DNA of 64,000 bases from Candidatus Thorarchaeota archaeon (GCA_011364905.1 RDNZ01000002.1:101994-165993), one strand, 5' to 3'; shown: positions 26,257 through 35,887, counted from the stretch's first letter. The notes: a model not told the origin generated them from the letters alone. Program-made: numbers and translations.

Positions 26257-26693
26257 CTGCCAATCATCTCCTCGATTGGCCCCCTCAAAGGCACGAGTTT
26301 CTTGAAGGAGTCAAGCTCCCTACGAGGAATCAAGACTTCCTTTCCATTTCGATAGAGGTCCATTCCTGGAAACAGCGAAACCACAGCTTGCTGTCGTATT
26401 GGCGGTAATGAGAAGCTAAGTCCTTGAGAAGTCATTTCTCCCACGACACTTACATAACCCCCTAAGGTCTCATACAATGACCCGTCTTTGGGAGTCGTCC
26501 CAGGTTCAGCTGGTGGGACCTCCAGCATGAATTTGAAGAGGTCCTCTAGTGACTCGAAGAAATCCCTCCAGTCGGGTCTTGCTTCTCGATGAAATACCTC
26601 GTTGATTCCCGCCTTAGCTCCAGCGATCCAAGCTGGATCAGGTAGTTCATCTATACTATTTGTACTACTTTGCAGATATTCCTGAATGTACAT
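26253..26693 (-). CDS. Uncharacterised protein (146 aa), paralog of the 38169-38636 product
   Basis: Shares WIAGAKAG/WLAGAAAG, AEPGTTPK/AEPGTSPK, YETLGGYVSVVGEMT/YDTLGGYVSVTGEVT and VPLRGPIEE/VPLEGPVSE with the 38169 ORF; ATGA overlap with radA. Confidence 0.7.
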   Translation of the reverse strand: MYIQEYLQSSTNSIDELPDPAWIAGAKAGINEVFHREARPDWRDFFESLEDLFKFMLEVPPAEPGTTPKDGSLYETLGGYVSVVGEMTSQGLSFSLPPIRQQAVVSLFPGMDLYRNGKEVLIPRRELDSFKKLVPLRGPIEEMIGS

Positions 26694-27490
26694 CGCATCA
26701 CCTCTTTTGATTGAACTTCCTCCGTAGAGGCATTGGCATGTTTCGTGCTATTCCTAGATGCCCACTATCTCGATTGATGTCGGACTCGAATGCCTCTGTA
26801 AGTTTCAATGACATTCATACTCACCTGTCAAAAGATGAGACATCAAATAATATTCAAACTTCCGAGAGTTGACAATAAATGACATAAGAGCCACCTGTCG
26901 GAAAAAAAGCTCTAATAATATGTCCGATGCAAAAATATGAGTTATTATCATTTATATTTTGATTTTAGATGTTATAATTGCTCTATTGAGTATGCCTTAG
27001 GTCCAAAAATGCAATATATTCTATCTTGTAGCTGCGAATCTGAAGAGTCAGTCCCCATTGCCCCTGCACGTTTCGGCGCCTGATGGAGTAGTTCTCACAT
27101 ATTATTGCGATGCAGAACTCACCCCTAAGCATGCTTTTGGCATATCCACTCAGGAGATTGTATCTTGTAGCATGAAACTGACCAGTCTTTTCAGTTGTCT
27201 ATGTAGGCACGTTTGAAACGAGTGTGATCAAAATCACAATGCAGTGTTCATTGGATTGCATTTTTCGACCAAAAGCCATGCTGAAAAATGTGTCAAAATT
27301 CGATTTTTGGTGTTTAGAGCGTTTAAAGCAGATATTTCTCTATCGGAAGCATCGATACAGCTCATATCAAATGTAACACGGCCCATAGATGAGAGGCAAG
27401 TTCTACCGACCACTTATGATATTCCGTTTCTACCAACTCCTGTAGTATCGGGAAGTTCTCTTCCCTAAAACCTACGGAGGCAAAGAACAG

Positions 27491-29038
27491 ATGTCAATCA
27501 TAAGCAGGCTTGTTCCTTTGCTGGCTAAGAGGAAAGCAAGACTGATTCAAGAAATAATGGATAATCCCATCGAGCTGACTGAAGCTAAGCTGCATTCGAT
27601 TCTCGAGCGCCACGCACAGACAGCTTATGGGAAGGCCAACAACTTTGGAGGAATTCGAACACCAGAGCATTTTGCCGAGGGAGTTCCACTCTCTGATTAT
27701 GTATCCATGAAACCTTATTGGAATCGAATATACGAGAACCCGCAACTTCCAATCATTACAGCTGATCCAGTGATATGGTATGTGCAGAGCAGTGGCTCTA
27801 CCGGGAAACCAAAGGCCCTACCCATAAGCAAGGCAGGATTGAAAGACTATACAGCTGGAAGCATGTTGTTCCTGATGTCATTCATCAATGCCAAGGAGGG
27901 TAACAACAAAGTCTTCGATGGAACCATGCTCACCTTCGCGGCACCAGCACGGATAGGTGAGATCAACGGAGTACCCCTTGGATACATGACAGGCATCTCT
28001 CGTGAGATGATTGCGAACGCTCTGCTCAAGAGAATCGTGAAGCCTGGAGTTGAGATCTTTAACATGACAGAGATGTGTGAGAAGCTCTGGAGCTATGCCA
28101 AGTATGCGGTCACAGAGAACATAACCTCTCTCGGGGGAATTACCACACTTGTGTTTGCATTCATCAGGAGAATGCAGCATGAGTACGGACCTAGTCTCCT
28201 AGATGAGTTCCGAGGGACCAAGTATGAGGCTCGTATCAGGGAAGCCTTAGGCGATGATGGCACTTTGGACCTGAATGTCCTTTGGCCCAATCTCATCATG
28301 GTGGGAGCCACCGGCGTTGATGCCGACCCGTACAAGCCATGGCTGAAAAGGACGCTTCCAAACGCGACGCTCTGGGACAATTTCGCAGGATCTGAGGGAC
28401 TATATGGCACAACCCTGTTGAAACACACTGACAATGGCATTCAGTTATTGCCAAACATCAACTACTTCGAATTCATTCCTGAGTCGCAGATAGATAAGGA
28501 AAACCCAACTATCATTCCGCTATCGGAGGTGAAGAAGAACCATAGGTATGAGCTCATCCTCACCAATATGATGGGGTATACTAGATATAGGATTGGAGAC
28601 ATGGTGACCTTCATCGACACCGATCCCTACTCAGTCCATCGCATAGGACGTAAAGGCAAGTCTGTCAACCTTACGGGCGAGAAGCTGTCCGATGCGCATG
28701 TCACGGAAGGTGTTGCTTATGCAACAAAACAAACCGGTGCTGAAATTCTGGACTACACCGTCTATGGCAGTATTGAGTCAGGGCAGGCAAACTACGTGAT
28801 AGCTGCCATGTTCAATAATGAGGTAGATTCGATTGAGTTTGCTCGAGCATTTGACGAATGTGTTGGTAGAAACAATGGAGAATTCAAGTATGTCCAGGAG
28901 TTTGGTTCACTAGGACCCACTATTGTTAGGAGAATGGAGAAATCATATACAGAGAGTCTGATTGAACACAGTCATATCCAAGCGAAGTCGAGACCCTTAG
29001 CAACAGAGGAGGAAGGAGTTGCTAGCGGAAGTTTCTAG
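27491..29038 (+). CDS. GH3-family (auxin-responsive GH3-like) adenylate-forming acyl-amido synthetase-like protein
   Basis: VIWYVQSSGSTGKPKALPISKAG (ATP/AMP motif), ATLWDNFAGSEGLYG, YELILTNMMGYTRYRIGDMV, typical GH3 layout. Confidence 0.75.
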   Translation: MSIISRLVPLLAKRKARLIQEIMDNPIELTEAKLHSILERHAQTAYGKANNFGGIRTPEHFAEGVPLSDYVSMKPYWNRIYENPQLPIITADPVIWYVQSSGSTGKPKALPISKAGLKDYTAGSMLFLMSFINAKEGNNKVFDGTMLTFAAPARIGEINGVPLGYMTGISREMIANALLKRIVKPGVEIFNMTEMCEKLWSYAKYAVTENITSLGGITTLVFAFIRRMQHEYGPSLLDEFRGTKYEARIREALGDDGTLDLNVLWPNLIMVGATGVDADPYKPWLKRTLPNATLWDNFAGSEGLYGTTLLKHTDNGIQLLPNINYFEFIPESQIDKENPTIIPLSEVKKNHRYELILTNMMGYTRYRIGDMVTFIDTDPYSVHRIGRKGKSVNLTGEKLSDAHVTEGVAYATKQTGAEILDYTVYGSIESGQANYVIAAMFNNEVDSIEFARAFDECVGRNNGEFKYVQEFGSLGPTIVRRMEKSYTESLIEHSHIQAKSRPLATEEEGVASGSF

Positions 29039-29049
29039 GAGGTAGCAAA

Positions 29050-29454
29050 ATGGAAACGAGCTCAAAGGACAGACTACGACAAATGGCTGGAGTCCTACTC
29101 ATCATTTCCGCGATCACTCACACCCTTCAGGTCTTTGTTTATGGAGGTGTAAGTGGAAATGTAGCTGCAGCTCTTTATGGCGTGATGTATCTGGTTCTTG
29201 GAGCTAGCGTCATCAAATATCCGGAGAGGAATCTGTTACTTCTCATGTGTATCATCATACCAGGAATAGGAGGGACCGGAGGAGTCATCAGGTTCCTGTT
29301 CATGCATACACATGAGGCGAACTACTTCATTGTTCTGCATGTGATAATAGACATGGTGGTTGTCCCAACATGTGTATACCTCTACAAAGACCGAGATGCA
29401 AGTCAACCAAATTCCATGAAGGTGGAAGAAGAATTGGTTGCTACGGTTCAATAA
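29050..29454 (+). CDS. Four-TM small membrane protein
   Basis: 134 aa hydrophobic ORF 11 nt downstream of the GH3-like gene. Confidence 0.6.
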   Translation: METSSKDRLRQMAGVLLIISAITHTLQVFVYGGVSGNVAAALYGVMYLVLGASVIKYPERNLLLLMCIIIPGIGGTGGVIRFLFMHTHEANYFIVLHVIIDMVVVPTCVYLYKDRDASQPNSMKVEEELVATVQ

Positions 29455-29470
29455 TTGTGCAAACGCAAAA

Positions 29471-29507
29471 CTAGCGGGAGTCTTTATTGCCGTGGACTCC
29501 TTGCTAG
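29471..29507 (+). terminator. Predicted stem-loop downstream of the 29050-29454 gene
   Basis: CTAGC-G-GGAGTC ... GACTCC-TT-GCTAG inverted repeat. Confidence 0.4.
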
Positions 29508-29990
29508 GTCTGCGCCTTATATAGAATCCAAAGCGGTTACAATCTTTTTCTGATCCCCCCCAATGGCAACAGCTCGGACAATTCCCCATCACCAAGCTCA
29601 AACTACCTACTTGATTAAGGCACGAATTCTAGGTCGCTCTTTCGTTAGGCTAATTGATTCACTTTCGCACATGAACCACTGGCGAGTCCACAGCAAAAGC
29701 GGTGTGTCCAAAAATCGAGTGAACCTTCCAAAAATCCGCCGCTTTGTTGCTGCCCGACCCTTTCGCAATGCTTATATCAAAAAGTTGGTATGGCATAACC
29801 ACGCGTCACAAAGATTCCCTTAGTTGAAACTAGGAATCTGACGAAGCGAAAGACTTTTAAGGCACATTTGAGTATATAAGGTTAGCGGAATCAAATCGGG
29901 GATTGAACGTATTCTGAAAGCACTTCTGCGCCACGAAGCATGAATGACTGTTAGAGTATTGTAGACCCGAGAAGGATTGCGTCCTACGAA

Positions 29991-30959
29991 ATGGAGAGAG
30001 GTTGGACAATGTCAAGGACAGACCGGAAAAATCCCGAACGATCAAAGCCAACGCAGTTCACATGTCCTGAGTGTGGAGGCACTGAAGTTGTCCAAGACTT
30101 GGAAAAAGGTGAACGCATCTGCGCCACCTGCGGACTTGTTGTCAGCGATCATCGTATTGACACAGGTCCTGAATGGAGAGCTTTCACTAGCGATGAAAAG
30201 GATGCACGGTCCCGAGCTGGAGCACCAACCAACTATTCAATCCATGACAAAGGACTCTCAACGATGATTGACTGGAGAGACCACGACTCTCAAGGAAAAC
30301 GGTTTACAGCCAAGAAGCGTTCCGAAATCTACCGTCTTAGGAAGTGGCAGATCCGCACACGAGTCCATAGCTCTGTTGACAGAAATCTTGCTCAGGCAAT
30401 GTCCGAGCTTGACAGGTTGTCATCACAGTTGGGGCTCACAAAAAGCATCAAGGAACTGGCAGCTCTCTTGTATAGAAAACTAATCGTGAGAAGGCTTGCC
30501 CGAAGCAGGTCCATCGACGCGATGGTAGGAGCGGCGATATATGCTGCTTGTAGACTGAGAAAAGCGCCACGTTCCCTAGAAGAGATAGCTCGGCACTCCA
30601 GAGTGAGTCGCAAGAAGATTGGGCAGCACTACAGACTCCTGGTGGAGAAACTGAAGTTGAGAATGCCAATCTCAGACCCGGCAAACTATGTACCGCGATT
30701 CATAACACAGCTCAACCTGCCGGGAAAAGTCCAACAGAAAGTGCTCGAGATACTCGAGATGGCTAAACAAAATCGAACACTGGTCACCGGGCGAGATCCG
30801 CGAGGGCTCGCAGCCGCCGCCATATACATAGCATCGATCCTGATGGATCATCGAGTGACACAACGCGACATTGCCATGGCTGCTGGTGTTACAGAAGTGA
30901 CAGTGAGGAACCGATACAAAGAGCTGGTACAGAAGCTCAACATTACAATGGCACCATGA
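29991..30959 (+). CDS. tfb: Transcription initiation factor B (TFB), copy 1
   Basis: Zn ribbon CPECGGTEVVQDLEKGERICATCG, TGPEWRAF B-finger, two cyclin repeats (RSIDAMVGAAIYAACR; DPRGLAAAAIYIAS). Start may be 30009. Confidence 0.95.
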   Translation: MERGWTMSRTDRKNPERSKPTQFTCPECGGTEVVQDLEKGERICATCGLVVSDHRIDTGPEWRAFTSDEKDARSRAGAPTNYSIHDKGLSTMIDWRDHDSQGKRFTAKKRSEIYRLRKWQIRTRVHSSVDRNLAQAMSELDRLSSQLGLTKSIKELAALLYRKLIVRRLARSRSIDAMVGAAIYAACRLRKAPRSLEEIARHSRVSRKKIGQHYRLLVEKLKLRMPISDPANYVPRFITQLNLPGKVQQKVLEILEMAKQNRTLVTGRDPRGLAAAAIYIASILMDHRVTQRDIAMAAGVTEVTVRNRYKELVQKLNITMAP

Positions 30960-30980
30960 ATGAAATTTGAGGAAGAAAAT

Positions 30981-31020
30981 GTATCTAAAACGCACGCGAG
31001 GGATCTGGGCCCTCAGATAC
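30981..31020 (+). promoter_or_regulatory. Bulged stem-loop between tandem tfb genes
   Basis: GTATCT (30981-30986), 11-nt bulge, GAGGG (30998-31002), loop, CCCTC (31010-31014), AGATAC (31015-31020). Confidence 0.45.
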
Positions 31021-31030
31021 CCAGTTACTA

Positions 31031-32020
31031 TTGGAGGGAACAAGTACACAAATGGCAACATCTAAAGTAGATGAAACAAGCAGAGAAGAAACAATTGTAG
31101 AAACTCCTGTATTCACGTGCCCCGAGTGTGGAGGCACTGAAGTTGTCAGGGATAACGAGAAGGGGGAAGTAATTTGCACTACCTGCGGTCTGGTATTGAG
31201 TGACCACCGTATCGATACAGGACCAGAGTGGAGAGCATTCACATCAGATGAGCGCGACGGTCGGGCACGAACTGGAGCTCCGGCTAGCTACGCACTGCAT
31301 GACAAAGGTCTCTCGACTATGATTGACTGGCGAGATCGCGATTCGAAAGGCGCTGCCTTCAGTGCTAAACAGCGAGCACAAATATATCGCCTTAGAAAAT
31401 GGCAGATCAGGACAAGAGTTCACTCCTCTCTTGACCGAAATCTGGCACAAGCAATGACAGAGATCGACAGGCTATCATCTCAATTAGGACTCTCTCAAGG
31501 ACTGCGAGAGCACGCTGCACGCATGTATAGAAAACTAATAGCTGGTAGGCTTTGGCGAAGTCGGTCTATCGACGCAACAGCTGCCGCAGCTGTATACGCT
31601 GCATGTAGACATAGAGGTTCGCCGAGGTCCATTGAAGAGATAGCTGAACACAGTAGAGAGTCAAAGAAGAAAATCTCCGCGCATTACCGGATGTTGGTGA
31701 CCAAACTCAAGATACGGATGCCCATCTCATCACCAGAGAATTATGTACCACGATTCATCTCAGATCTGGGTCTCCCAAGCGAGGTCCAGAAGACAACCAT
31801 GGAGATTCTCAAAGCAGCAAGAAAAATCAGGGGTCTTGTTACAGGCCGCGACCCACGAGGCTTGGCAGCGGCAGCGATTTACATCGCTTCAATTATCTCT
31901 GATTGCAGGGTCACGCAACGTGATATCTCACGCGTAAGCGGCGTCACCGAAGTGACCATCAGGAACCGTTACAAGGAGTTGGTGAGCAAGATTGGGCTCA
32001 CAATGGCTCCTTACGCATAA
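31031..32020 (+). CDS. tfb: Transcription initiation factor B (TFB), copy 2
   Basis: CPECGGTEVVRDNEKGEVICTTCG, TGPEWRAFTSDERD, cyclin repeats; strongly similar to the preceding TFB. Start may be an internal ATG such as 31052. Confidence 0.95.
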   Translation: MEGTSTQMATSKVDETSREETIVETPVFTCPECGGTEVVRDNEKGEVICTTCGLVLSDHRIDTGPEWRAFTSDERDGRARTGAPASYALHDKGLSTMIDWRDRDSKGAAFSAKQRAQIYRLRKWQIRTRVHSSLDRNLAQAMTEIDRLSSQLGLSQGLREHAARMYRKLIAGRLWRSRSIDATAAAAVYAACRHRGSPRSIEEIAEHSRESKKKISAHYRMLVTKLKIRMPISSPENYVPRFISDLGLPSEVQKTTMEILKAARKIRGLVTGRDPRGLAAAAIYIASIISDCRVTQRDISRVSGVTEVTIRNRYKELVSKIGLTMAPYA

Positions 32021-32029
32021 GTTTAACCC

Positions 32030-32049
32030 GGCTGCAGGTAACTGCAGCC
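32030..32049 (+). terminator. Perfect 8-bp hairpin (GGCTGCAG-GTAA-CTGCAGCC) followed by a pyrimidine/T-rich stretch
   Basis: Read directly 10 nt downstream of the second tfb stop; followed by ACATCCTCTTTTTC. Confidence 0.5.
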
Positions 32050-32179
32050 ACATCCTCTTTTTCAAAGAGTAGCACTTGTCATAGTGCGAAACAAGAAAAC
32101 GACAACAGTGGTTGAACCTGAGTAAGTTCAACCTAGATTTAGTGGCGGAAGATTAACATAGCTCGGACATGATTAGAAA

Positions 32180-33706
32180 TTGATTTACAGAAAAAGGGGC
32201 ATGGTCATGAAGGAAGATCATGAAGGAGCTATTGAGTGGCTCAACCGAGGATTAGAACTTTTACAAAAAGGGAATGAAACAGCAGCTGAAGCCGCGCTTC
32301 GAACGGCCTTGGACATTAATCCGAAGTTACACGATGCATGGTACAATTTGGGATGCATCCTTCGCGAAGATGGTCGTTTAGTAGAGGCTGAAGAAGCATT
32401 TCGAGAGGCTATCTCTTTAGAACCAGATAGAGCTGATGCCTGGACAAGATTAGGTCGAGTCCTCCTTGACAAAGGCAATGAGGATGCAGCAATCGATATG
32501 ACTCGAAGAGCAGTCACCATAGACCCGGACTATGTTGCGGGCTGGATGCAGCTATCCAAGATCTACAAAAGCAACAACAAGACAACTCAATCAAAGAAAT
32601 CGATTCAGCAGGCAATTAAGGCACAACCAGACAGGGCAGAAAAATGGGTTGAGATAGGTAGAAGTCTGCTTGAGATGGAACACACGGAAGAGGCCGAGGA
32701 ATCTTTTAAGAAAGCTCTTGAAAGAGATCAGAAATCTGCTAAAGCGTGGTCAGACTATGCTGTGTTAATGGCGAAGACCGATAGAGTTGATCAAGCTCTA
32801 AAAGCCCTGCAGCAATCAATTGACATAGAACCAGAGAGTTCTGAAACACAATATCGACTCGGTTGTGTCCTCGTTCGGCTTGGAAGACTCAAAGAGGCCA
32901 GCGATGTCTTCAGGGAGTCTATAAAGTATAATCCACAGAGTGCCAAAGCATGGTGCAATCTTGGTGCAGTATTAATCAAGCTTGATGACTTTGAACAAGG
33001 CGAACATGCAATTCGGAGAGCAATCGAGCTTCAACCGACCTATGAGCTTGCTTGGAGTAATCTTGGGAAACTGTTAATGACGCGGGGCCCGCTTGAGGAG
33101 GCGGAGGTCGCTCTGAGAAAGAAGACAGAGGTTCTACCCAAGTCATCTCAAACCTGGGATGCTTTAGCTAGTGTGCTAGAGAAGCTGGGAAAAAAGGATG
33201 AAGCCATAGAAATCATGCAAGAGTCAATCAAGAGGAATCCCGATGACTCGGAGGCCTTGATTCATCTCGGTTCACTTCTTATAGAATCAGGAAAGCATAA
33301 GGAGGCTCGTGAAATCTTCGCTCGAGCTACAAGTATTGATGAGAATTCCTCCAGAGCATGGATAAACCTGGCCAATACTGCTCAGGAACTTGGAGATATT
33401 GGTGATGCATATAATGCTGCAAGAAAAGCTGTGATGCTGAGTCCGAAAAATCCCAACGCGTGGAGCCAACTTGGAGATGTATTGATGGCAATGGAGTCAT
33501 TGAAGGAGGCAGAAGAGGCATTCATGACAGCTGTGGCTCAGAAAGAAGATTTCTCGAAAGCCTGGAGTGGACTAGCGGACGTCTATATCCTGATGAAAAA
33601 AGATGATCAAGCAGAAGACGCACTTTTGATGGCAATAAAGCATGACCGAGAGAATGCCAAGGCTAGGGAATCTCTGAAAACAGTTCTTGAACGTCGAGGC
33701 AGATAG
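32180..33706 (+). CDS. TPR-repeat protein (508 aa)
   Basis: Multiple 34-residue TPR motifs (AWYNLGCILREDGRLVEAEEAFREAISLEPDRADAW...). ATG at 32207 is an alternative start. Confidence 0.9.
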   Translation: MIYRKRGMVMKEDHEGAIEWLNRGLELLQKGNETAAEAALRTALDINPKLHDAWYNLGCILREDGRLVEAEEAFREAISLEPDRADAWTRLGRVLLDKGNEDAAIDMTRRAVTIDPDYVAGWMQLSKIYKSNNKTTQSKKSIQQAIKAQPDRAEKWVEIGRSLLEMEHTEEAEESFKKALERDQKSAKAWSDYAVLMAKTDRVDQALKALQQSIDIEPESSETQYRLGCVLVRLGRLKEASDVFRESIKYNPQSAKAWCNLGAVLIKLDDFEQGEHAIRRAIELQPTYELAWSNLGKLLMTRGPLEEAEVALRKKTEVLPKSSQTWDALASVLEKLGKKDEAIEIMQESIKRNPDDSEALIHLGSLLIESGKHKEAREIFARATSIDENSSRAWINLANTAQELGDIGDAYNAARKAVMLSPKNPNAWSQLGDVLMAMESLKEAEEAFMTAVAQKEDFSKAWSGLADVYILMKKDDQAEDALLMAIKHDRENAKARESLKTVLERRGR

Positions 33707-33778
33707 TTTCAATTAACAAAGAATCAGCGAAAGACAGTTTTCTCTGCCTGACGCCCATTCACGGTACGTCCAAAGGTC

Positions 33779-34531
33779 TTAGATCTCGCGTCGTGCCTGT
33801 CCTTGTCTGCGTCCTGCAGCCGCCTGCTTTGCAAGTGCGACAGCTCGGGGTCCATCTTCTGGTCTCAGTTCGATGAACTTGGCATATGCAGCTTCAGACT
33901 CTGTTTTCTTCCCCAAAGCATACAACAAAGAGCCCAAGTTGAACCACGCCACGGAATGATTAGGGTTAATCCGAGTAACCTCCTGCCAAGCCTTAACAGC
34001 GTCATTAGGTCTTTGCAGCACAAGATAGACACTGCTCAAGTTGACCCATGTATATTCATCTCGAGAATCAATCTCAACACTTCTTTCAAGGGCTTTTGCA
34101 GCCTCATCTATTCGTTTCAAGTATAGAAGAAGTGAGCCATACTCACCCCAGATCTTTGAAGAGTTCTTATCAAGTTCGAGCGCTCGTTTGATAACAAGCT
34201 CTGCGTCCTTGTGCCAACCCATCCGATATAGCGATGGCGCAAGAGCACTCCAGCAGCGAGCACAGCTTGGCTCGATGTTAATAGATTCCAATAGAGTTTC
34301 GAGTGCCTTTCCAAACTGATTGTTTGCTTCGAATCCCTGAGCTTGATTATAATTATCTCTGACTCCGGTCGGGATTGGTTGTGGAATGGATGTACTCTCT
34401 GTATCAGATGATGAAACTGGTACCTCCAAAAGCGCTCGAATCTTCTCGACAAATCCGTAACCAGGCATTTCATGTTCCTGAATATTTCGAATTACTTCTT
34501 CTCTGCTGTTATCCCTCATATGGTGACCCAC
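33779..34531 (-). CDS. TPR-repeat protein (250 aa)
   Basis: CWSALAPSLYRMGWHKDAELVIKRALELDKNSSKIWGEYGSLLLYLKRIDEAAKALERSVEID. Confidence 0.85.
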   Translation of the reverse strand: MGHHMRDNSREEVIRNIQEHEMPGYGFVEKIRALLEVPVSSSDTESTSIPQPIPTGVRDNYNQAQGFEANNQFGKALETLLESINIEPSCARCWSALAPSLYRMGWHKDAELVIKRALELDKNSSKIWGEYGSLLLYLKRIDEAAKALERSVEIDSRDEYTWVNLSSVYLVLQRPNDAVKAWQEVTRINPNHSVAWFNLGSLLYALGKKTESEAAYAKFIELRPEDGPRAVALAKQAAAGRRQGQARREI

Positions 34532-34669
34532 CTTTCTCCTATGGGAGTAACTCCAAATTTCTTAGAAAACTAGCATCCTAATATGTGTGACGAAACTCAA
34601 CAAGAGAACTTATGTAGGGATAGAGTGGCTTGATTACTATCCAGCTAGTATGGGCAGGAGAAGTGGGAT

Positions 34670-34855
34670 ATGGATGTACTTCAGATTATTATTGTGGCCA
34701 TCATAGTCGTCACAATGGGCGGATGGGCCTGTGATTGGGTTTTTTCGGGGATGGTGAATCCAATCTTAGATGAGGAACCTATTGATCCGGAACAGAAGAA
34801 GATAGAGGAAGACCTTGCTCGATTCCGGGAAAGAAAGAAACAGGAGAGGAATTGA
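34670..34855 (+). CDS. Small single-TM protein (61 aa)
   Basis: MDVLQIIIVAIIVVTMGGWACDWVFSG then charged helix. Confidence 0.45.
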   Translation: MDVLQIIIVAIIVVTMGGWACDWVFSGMVNPILDEEPIDPEQKKIEEDLARFRERKKQERN

Positions 34856-34922
34856 TTTCTCTGGCCTTAAATTGCATCGGTCTGCACCTATGCCCATCTA
34901 TCCTAAATAGGAGACCATCTAT

Positions 34923-35852
34923 ATGGTGCAAACAACAGTTCAGGAGCATCCCTCATCTGTGAAAGATGAACACTCCTTTTGGTCCTCACTGAGTCTACTA
35001 ACCGTTAGTGGAATCATGCTGACAATCGGAATAGTATGGCGTGTGGTTGACCAGTTTGTCCTTGGTCTTGGTGATACTTGGATCAACATAATGCCTTCCA
35101 AGCTGTTTCCTTTCTTGATCATTATTGGATTCTTTTGGAGATATCGAAGGCCAGAAATAGAAACTGCCTTGGGTCTCTCGCGGAACCAAATGCGAGTTCA
35201 ACTAGCGGTTGGACTTGTTATGGGTCTACTAATCTCTGGACTGATTGATATCGGAAGTACTGTTGTTTATGGTCTTCTTCTTGATCCATCCTACCCTCTC
35301 GAGCTTCACATTCTCAACCCACAGCTTCTCGGGTATACGCTTCTCTTTTTCTTGACGAATGCATTCCTAGAAGAGACCCTCTTCAGAGGATTGTTACAGA
35401 ATGGACTCAAGACTCGATTCTCAGCTAATGTGGCAATTGTACTTTCTGCAATTGCATTTGGTTTCTGGCATGCGGGATGGCCACTACTAAATGGTGGTCC
35501 GAATGTTGCTAGAGAAGTTTCCATGATGGTCTTTTTCACGACTATCTTAGGTCTCCTTTTTGGTGTCTATTATGAGCGATTCAGTTCTGGTCGATCACTA
35601 ACAGGGGTGATTGTAGCTCACACAATCTTCAATTTCGTCAATGAAAACTTCAAGATTGGACCGGAGCCCTCAATGCAGGGACCGGACATGGCGTTCCTTA
35701 CACCAGGCTTACTCGGTGTTACTCTTGTCATGTTCTTGTTGGTGTTCTCGACACTATTTCTTGTTTTTACACGATACAAGATAGAACAGGTATCTTCCCT
35801 ATGGAATCGAATTACGAAGAGGACTAGGGACTTACAAAATTGTCCTGCTTGA
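34923..35852 (+). CDS. CPBP (CAAX-protease/Abi-like) family intramembrane metalloprotease
   Basis: NAFLEETLFRGLLQNGL, AFGFWHAGWP, VIVAHTIFNFVNENF motifs in a multi-TM protein. Confidence 0.85.
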   Translation: MVQTTVQEHPSSVKDEHSFWSSLSLLTVSGIMLTIGIVWRVVDQFVLGLGDTWINIMPSKLFPFLIIIGFFWRYRRPEIETALGLSRNQMRVQLAVGLVMGLLISGLIDIGSTVVYGLLLDPSYPLELHILNPQLLGYTLLFFLTNAFLEETLFRGLLQNGLKTRFSANVAIVLSAIAFGFWHAGWPLLNGGPNVAREVSMMVFFTTILGLLFGVYYERFSSGRSLTGVIVAHTIFNFVNENFKIGPEPSMQGPDMAFLTPGLLGVTLVMFLLVFSTLFLVFTRYKIEQVSSLWNRITKRTRDLQNCPA

Positions 35853-35887
35853 ACCGAATATGCTCAGAATAACAATTGAGTTAAGGA

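Noticed and set aside
27244-27468. 74-aa ORF upstream of the GH3-like gene
   Set aside because: No domain, no clear RBS, lies in a likely regulatory AT-rich spacer.
34923-35852. CPBP protease as an abortive-infection (Abi) defence gene
   Set aside because: CPBP proteins are widespread housekeeping membrane proteases; no neighbouring defence genes to support a defence role.
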